Origin: Pseudomonadota bacterium
GTDB lineage: Bacteria; Pseudomonadota; Gammaproteobacteria; Xanthomonadales; Xanthomonadaceae
Direction of reading: 5' to 3'
Assembly (NCBI GenBank): GCA_023438325.1
Contig: JAEXRB010000313.1
Span: 1-11,297, forward strand
DNA: 11,297 bases
The notes under the pieces are model-generated. The model was not told the origin of the DNA. It worked only from the letters and a program-made list of their open reading frames with translations, and made no database searches. Below are positions 7,854-11,297 of this stretch, in pieces (position 1 is the first letter of the stretch; every line of letters begins with the position of its first letter). Both the position numbers and the translations under genes were made by a program.

Positions 7854-8558
7854 TCAGGCAACGATCCGGGCAACCTCGTCCTGCGACAACTGCCGCCACT
7901 GTCCCGCCTCCAAACCCAGATCGGCCAGGCGCAACCCGCCCACCGCCACGCGCTCCAAGGCCGTGACGGCATTGCCGGTGGCGGCGAACATGCGTCGCAC
8001 CTGGTGATAACGGCCTTCAGTAACGGTGATGCGCGCACGCTGCGGCGCGAGCACATCGAGTTTGGCCGGTGCCAGCGGCGTGGTTTCCGATTCCAGCATC
8101 AAGGTGCCGGAAGCAAACAGTGCGGCTTCGTCGCCGCGCAAATCCTGCGCCAGATGGGCCTCGTAGACTTTGGCCACGTGGGTCTTGGGCGAGATGATGC
8201 GGTGCAGGAGTTTTCCGTCGTCGGTCAGCAGCAGCAAACCGGAGGTTTCGCGATCCAGCCGGCCCACGGTGGAAAGCAGCGGATCGCGCATGCGGAAACG
8301 CGGTGGCAGCAAGTCGTACACCAGGCGCGAGGGATCGCGGGTGGAACAGGTGTAACCGACCGGCTTGTTCATGGCGATGACGAGGCCGGGCGCGGGATCC
8401 AGTGGTTCGCCGTCGATGAAGATGGCCGCGTGCGGCACTTTGTCGTCGGCGTACAGCACCTCGCCATCGGCATCGGTGATGCGGCCTTCACGAAACATCA
8501 GGGCGACTTCGCGGCGGCTGCCGTAACCCAGGTTGGCTATCAGTTTCACCAGTTTCAT
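7854..8558 (-). CDS. rsuA: 16S rRNA pseudouridine(516) synthase RsuA
   Basis: RsuA isomerises uridine 516 of 16S rRNA to pseudouridine in the small subunit. The 234-residue sequence has an N-terminal S4 RNA-binding region (about 1-60, with LIANLGYGSRREV), then the RsuA/RluB/E/F-type catalytic domain. The catalytic aspartate is D102 within GRLDRETSGLLLLT (99-112). Other family marks are NKPVGYTCST (64-73), the KVYEAHL strand (130-136) and EGRYHQVRRMFAA (181-193). E. coli RsuA shares the same blocks (NKPQGYVCST, GRLDIDTTGL, EGRYHQVKRMFAA) and similar length, which favours RsuA over RluE or RluB. Its ATG overlaps the rsmC stop (ATGA, 8555-8558), so it is probably translated by coupling. The substrate is inferred from family resemblance. 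Confidence 0.88.
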   Translation of the reverse strand: MKLVKLIANLGYGSRREVALMFREGRITDADGEVLYADDKVPHAAIFIDGEPLDPAPGLVIAMNKPVGYTCSTRDPSRLVYDLLPPRFRMRDPLLSTVGRLDRETSGLLLLTDDGKLLHRIISPKTHVAKVYEAHLAQDLRGDEAALFASGTLMLESETTPLAPAKLDVLAPQRARITVTEGRYHQVRRMFAATGNAVTALERVAVGGLRLADLGLEAGQWRQLSQDEVARIVA

Positions 8559-9613
8559 CGAATCGGTTTCCGGGCGTGGATGACCTTGAAACCATCGCGC
8601 TGCGCACAGGCGCGCACTTCGCCGAACAGGGCGGACAGCGTCGCTTCATAAGGCAAATGGCGATTGGCGACGAGCCAGAGCTGGCCGTGATCGACCAAGG
8701 CTTCTGCGGCGCGCTGGATGAAAGTGCGGCCCAGTGCGGGAAGATCGGCGCGACCTACATGGAACGGCGGGTTGCTGACGATGGAATCGAAGCGTTGCGG
8801 CAATCCGCTGGTGACATCGTGCCAATGCACGTTCGCACTCAGCTCCGGGCGCGATGCCAGCGCCTCCTGCATGTTGCGGCGTGCTGGTTCCAGCGCGCTG
8901 GCGTCGGCTTCGAACAAATCCAGCGTGGTGACAGCGGCACAGCGCCGGGCAAGCTGCATCGACAGATAACCCCACCCTGCGCCGAGATCGGCGATGCGGC
9001 CCGAGAGCGTTTCCGGCAGATGTTCGGCCAGCAGGGCCGAGGCGGCATCGACCCGATCCCAGGCGAACAGGCCCGGGCGGGTCCAGAAATCACCCTGCGG
9101 GCCAGGCAGGCAGCGGGGCTCGTCCAGTGCGAGCCAGGCGGCCAGCAGCGTGGCATCCAGCCCGGCCGCATCGCGCCGCGCGATCACCACACGGCTCTTG
9201 AACTTGGAAAGACTGCGCCCGCTGCCGAGCAATCGCTGCAGGTCGGCTTCGAGCGAGCGTGCGCCTTCGTCGTTGCTGGCAGACAGAACGATGTGCCCGC
9301 CCTCACGGGTGGCGCGCACCGCCCGCGCCAGCCATGCGCGAGCCGCATCGCGCGAACGCGGCGGCAGGATCAGGGCAAGTGCGAAGCCGGTGTCATCCAC
9401 GCGCGGCGCAACTTGCGCTCCCTGGCGCTCCAGAGCATCGGCAAAGGGGCGGAATGGTTGCTCGCAAGCCCAGTCCGTCGCGCGCGGTGACAGCCATTCA
9501 CCGGGTCGTGCGCCCAAAAACAGCAGCGGGCCGGCGCCGGTGTCGATGCCGGCCTCGGTCAGCGCCCAGCACAGCGCGCGCAACGGGGCATCGTCGGCAA
9601 GGGAATCGAGCAC
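8555..9613 (-). CDS. rsmC: 16S rRNA (guanine-N2) methyltransferase, RsmC-type
   Basis: RsmC transfers a methyl group from S-adenosylmethionine to N2 of G1207 in 16S rRNA of the 30S subunit. The protein has the two-domain RsmC plan: a degenerate N-terminal methyltransferase-like half and a C-terminal catalytic Rossmann half. Counting from the GTG at 9613 (352 residues), the linker 'RPGLFAWDRVDAAS' is at 179-192, the cofactor motif ADLGAGWGYLS at 208-218, and the catalytic NPPF at 281-284. E. coli RsmC is 343 residues. There is no ATG early in the frame; candidates are TTG 9697, TTG 9628 and GTG 9613. I chose GTG 9613 for length and because upstream residues look non-conserved; the start is uncertain. 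The stop overlaps the rsuA ATG by four bases. Confidence 0.85.
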   Translation of the reverse strand: MLDSLADDAPLRALCWALTEAGIDTGAGPLLFLGARPGEWLSPRATDWACEQPFRPFADALERQGAQVAPRVDDTGFALALILPPRSRDAARAWLARAVRATREGGHIVLSASNDEGARSLEADLQRLLGSGRSLSKFKSRVVIARRDAAGLDATLLAAWLALDEPRCLPGPQGDFWTRPGLFAWDRVDAASALLAEHLPETLSGRIADLGAGWGYLSMQLARRCAAVTTLDLFEADASALEPARRNMQEALASRPELSANVHWHDVTSGLPQRFDSIVSNPPFHVGRADLPALGRTFIQRAAEALVDHGQLWLVANRHLPYEATLSALFGEVRACAQRDGFKVIHARKPIR

Positions 9614-9712
9614 ACGCGGTTCCGGCAAGGGTGGGGCGCATAGCTTAGTGGAGCCGTGTCCAAGCCCGCCTCCTTGCCAGGTTTTCAATTCGACCAAAGG
9701 TGCACGCGTTTT

Positions 9713-9730
9713 GGCTGTCCCGGTACAGCC
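9713..9730. repeat. Small palindrome in the rsmC / acyl-CoA synthetase divergent gap
   Basis: GGCTGT (9713-9718) and ACAGCC (9725-9730) are perfect reverse complements around CCCGGT. It lies midway in the 165-base gap between divergent genes, so it could be an operator or chance; a 6-bp palindrome is not rare in GC-rich DNA. No convincing -35/-10 pair was found for either gene in this gap. Confidence 0.25.
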
Positions 9731-9778
9731 TGTGTCCGCGAAAATCAGAGGTTGTTCCGTTTTTCAGGATCGCCAGCG

Positions 9779-11297
9779 ATGAGCGCATCAGCCTTTGATC
9801 TTCACCTGGATCGCAATGCCGCCAATTACACCCCGCTCTCTCCGATCAGCCTGCTGCGCAAGACCGCGGCGCTGCATCCGGAGCGTCTGGCCGTGGTGCA
9901 TGGCGCGCGACGCCTTTCCTGGCGCGAGGTTCATGGCCGCTGCCTGCGCCTGGCCAGCGCGCTGGAAAAACACGGGATTGGCCGGGGCGACACCGTGGCC
10001 GCGATGCTGCCGAACGTACCGGCCATGGTGGAACTGCACTTCGGCCCGGCCATGCTCGGCGCGGTGCTCAACACCTTGAACACGCGGCTGGACGCCGAAG
10101 CGCTGGCCTTCATGCTCGAACACGGCGGCGCGAAAGTGCTGTTCACCGATCCCGAATATGCGCAGGTCATCGCCAAAGCCGTATCGCTGTGCCGCAAGCC
10201 GCCACTGGTGATCGACGTGGACGATGCCCTGCTGCCGCACGGCCCGCGCATCGGCTCGCTGGAGTACGAGGATTTTCTCGCCGAAGGCGACGCCAAGTTC
10301 GCTCCACGCCTGCCGCACGACGAATGGGACGCCATCGCGCTCAACTACACCTCCGGCACCACGGGCGATCCCAAGGGCGTGGTCTATCACCATCGCGGCG
10401 CCTACCTCAACGCCATCGCCAACATCATCGATTGGGGCATGCCGCAGCATGCGGTGTATCTGTGGACCTTGCCGATGTTCCACTGCAATGGCTGGTGCTT
10501 CCCGTGGACTGTCGCGGCGGTGGCGGGCACCCACGTGTGCCTGCGTCGTTTCGATGCAGCGAAAGTTCTCGGCCTGATGCGCGAACATGGCGTCACGCAC
10601 TTCTGCGGCGCGCCGATCATCATGAATGCACTGGTGCACGCCCCCGAAGACGCCAGATACGGCGTCAGCGGCGTGAAGTGCCAGGTTGCCGGCGCCGCCC
10701 CGCCCGCCGCCGTGATCGAAGGCATGGAGCGCATGGGTTTCGATGTGACCCACGTCTACGGCCTCACCGAGGTCTACGGCCCGGCCTCGCTCTGCATCAA
10801 GCACGACAGCTGGAATGAGCTGCCGCTGGCCGAGCGCGCCGAACTCAACGCACGCCAAGGCGTGGCATGCCTGCTGCAGGAAGACATGGTGGTGAAGAAT
10901 CCGATCACGATGGAAGACGTGCCCCAGGATGGCGAAACCGTCGGGGAAATCATGTTCCGCGGCAACATCACGATGAAGGGCTACCTCAAGAATCCGGCCG
11001 CCACCGATGCGGCTTTCGAGCACGGCTGGTTCCATACCGGCGACCTGGCCGTGGTGTACCCGGATGGCTACGTGAAAATCCGCGATCGCTCCAAGGACGT
11101 GATCATTTCCGGAGGCGAGAACATCTCCTCGCTGGAAGTGGAGGACGTGCTGTGCCGGCACGCCGCCGTGCTGCTGGCGGCGGTAGTGGCCAAGCCCGAT
11201 GAAAAATGGGGCGAAACGCCATGCGCGTTCGTCGAGCTCAAATCCGGCGCCGAGGCCTCGGCGGAAGACATCATCGGCTTCTGCCGTGAACACATGG
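9779..11297 (+). CDS. Acyl-CoA synthetase (AMP-forming), 3' end outside the window
   Basis: This ANL-superfamily enzyme activates a carboxylic acid with ATP to an acyl-adenylate and then forms the CoA thioester. 506 codons are present with no stop; full members are about 540 residues, so only the C-terminal tip is missing, including the A10 catalytic lysine. Motifs seen: P-loop YTSGTTGDPKG (190-200), LPMFHCNGWCFPW, the adenine motif YGLTE (327-331), HTGD (419-422), and the hinge RDRSKD (435-440) followed by ISGGENISS. The N-terminal NAANYTPLSPISLL and HCNGWCF blocks resemble the AAE/medium- and long-chain fatty acyl-CoA synthetase group (AlkK-like) more than acetyl-CoA synthetases. Chain length cannot be read from sequence. 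The ATG is supported by AGGA at 9766-9769, nine bases upstream. It is divergent from rsmC and so separately transcribed. Confidence 0.9.
   Translation, partial: MSASAFDLHLDRNAANYTPLSPISLLRKTAALHPERLAVVHGARRLSWREVHGRCLRLASALEKHGIGRGDTVAAMLPNVPAMVELHFGPAMLGAVLNTLNTRLDAEALAFMLEHGGAKVLFTDPEYAQVIAKAVSLCRKPPLVIDVDDALLPHGPRIGSLEYEDFLAEGDAKFAPRLPHDEWDAIALNYTSGTTGDPKGVVYHHRGAYLNAIANIIDWGMPQHAVYLWTLPMFHCNGWCFPWTVAAVAGTHVCLRRFDAAKVLGLMREHGVTHFCGAPIIMNALVHAPEDARYGVSGVKCQVAGAAPPAAVIEGMERMGFDVTHVYGLTEVYGPASLCIKHDSWNELPLAERAELNARQGVACLLQEDMVVKNPITMEDVPQDGETVGEIMFRGNITMKGYLKNPAATDAAFEHGWFHTGDLAVVYPDGYVKIRDRSKDVIISGGENISSLEVEDVLCRHAAVLLAAVVAKPDEKWGETPCAFVELKSGAEASAEDIIGFCREHM

Noticed and set aside
9661..9778. 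Sigma70 promoter for the acyl-CoA synthetase
   Set aside because: TTGCCA and TTGGCT occur, but no acceptable -10 lies 16-18 bases after either.
9788..11293. 501-codon minus-strand open frame opposite the acyl-CoA synthetase
   Set aside because: The plus-strand frame carries all ANL motifs; the opposite frame has no recognisable domain and is explained by codon bias.

Overview
The window is GC-rich, densely packed bacterial chromosome. The gene families (a ZapB-like coiled-coil gene overlapping zapA, UvrD, RsmC, RsuA, and a large periplasmic-propeller GGDEF/EAL protein) fit a gammaproteobacterium, most likely of the Xanthomonadaceae/Rhodanobacteraceae group. That placement is inferred from family knowledge, not from a search. 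There is no sign of phage, insertion sequence, CRISPR, tRNA or rRNA, and most of the genes look like core genome.

Layout from left to right. (1) 1-269, minus strand: a small ZapB-like coiled-coil gene whose stop overlaps the start of zapA, which runs off the left edge. A sigma70-type promoter sits directly against the ATG. (2) 270-473: an intergenic gap with that promoter and one perfect hairpin. (3) 474-5054, minus strand: one 1526-residue membrane sensor with signal peptide, two beta-propellers' worth of blades, a Y_Y_Y domain, one membrane helix, two PAS domains, GGDEF and EAL. (4) 5055-5176: a divergent promoter region. (5) 5177-7351, plus strand: uvrD, complete in sequence but with an in-frame amber codon at codon 6, ahead of the Walker A motif. 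(6) 7352-7423: a short convergent gap; a perfect 9-bp hairpin spans the uvrD stop codon. (7) 7424-9613, minus strand: a three-gene cluster rsmC, rsuA, DUF1801; rsmC and rsuA overlap by four bases. (8) 9614-9778: a divergent gap with a small palindrome. (9) 9779 to the right edge, plus strand: an acyl-CoA synthetase, cut before its C-terminus.

How the genes work together: ZapB-like and ZapA act at the division ring. RsmC and RsuA both modify 16S rRNA and appear translationally coupled. The propeller protein probably turns a periplasmic signal into a change in cyclic-di-GMP. UvrD serves excision and mismatch repair. The acyl-CoA synthetase activates a carboxylic acid for fatty-acid or related metabolism. 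I see no unmistakably new multi-gene system. The observations most worth checking are the amber codon in uvrD, two -10 elements placed 6-7 bases before an ATG with no ribosome binding site (possible leaderless mRNAs), and the degenerate inhibitory site in the diguanylate cyclase domain.
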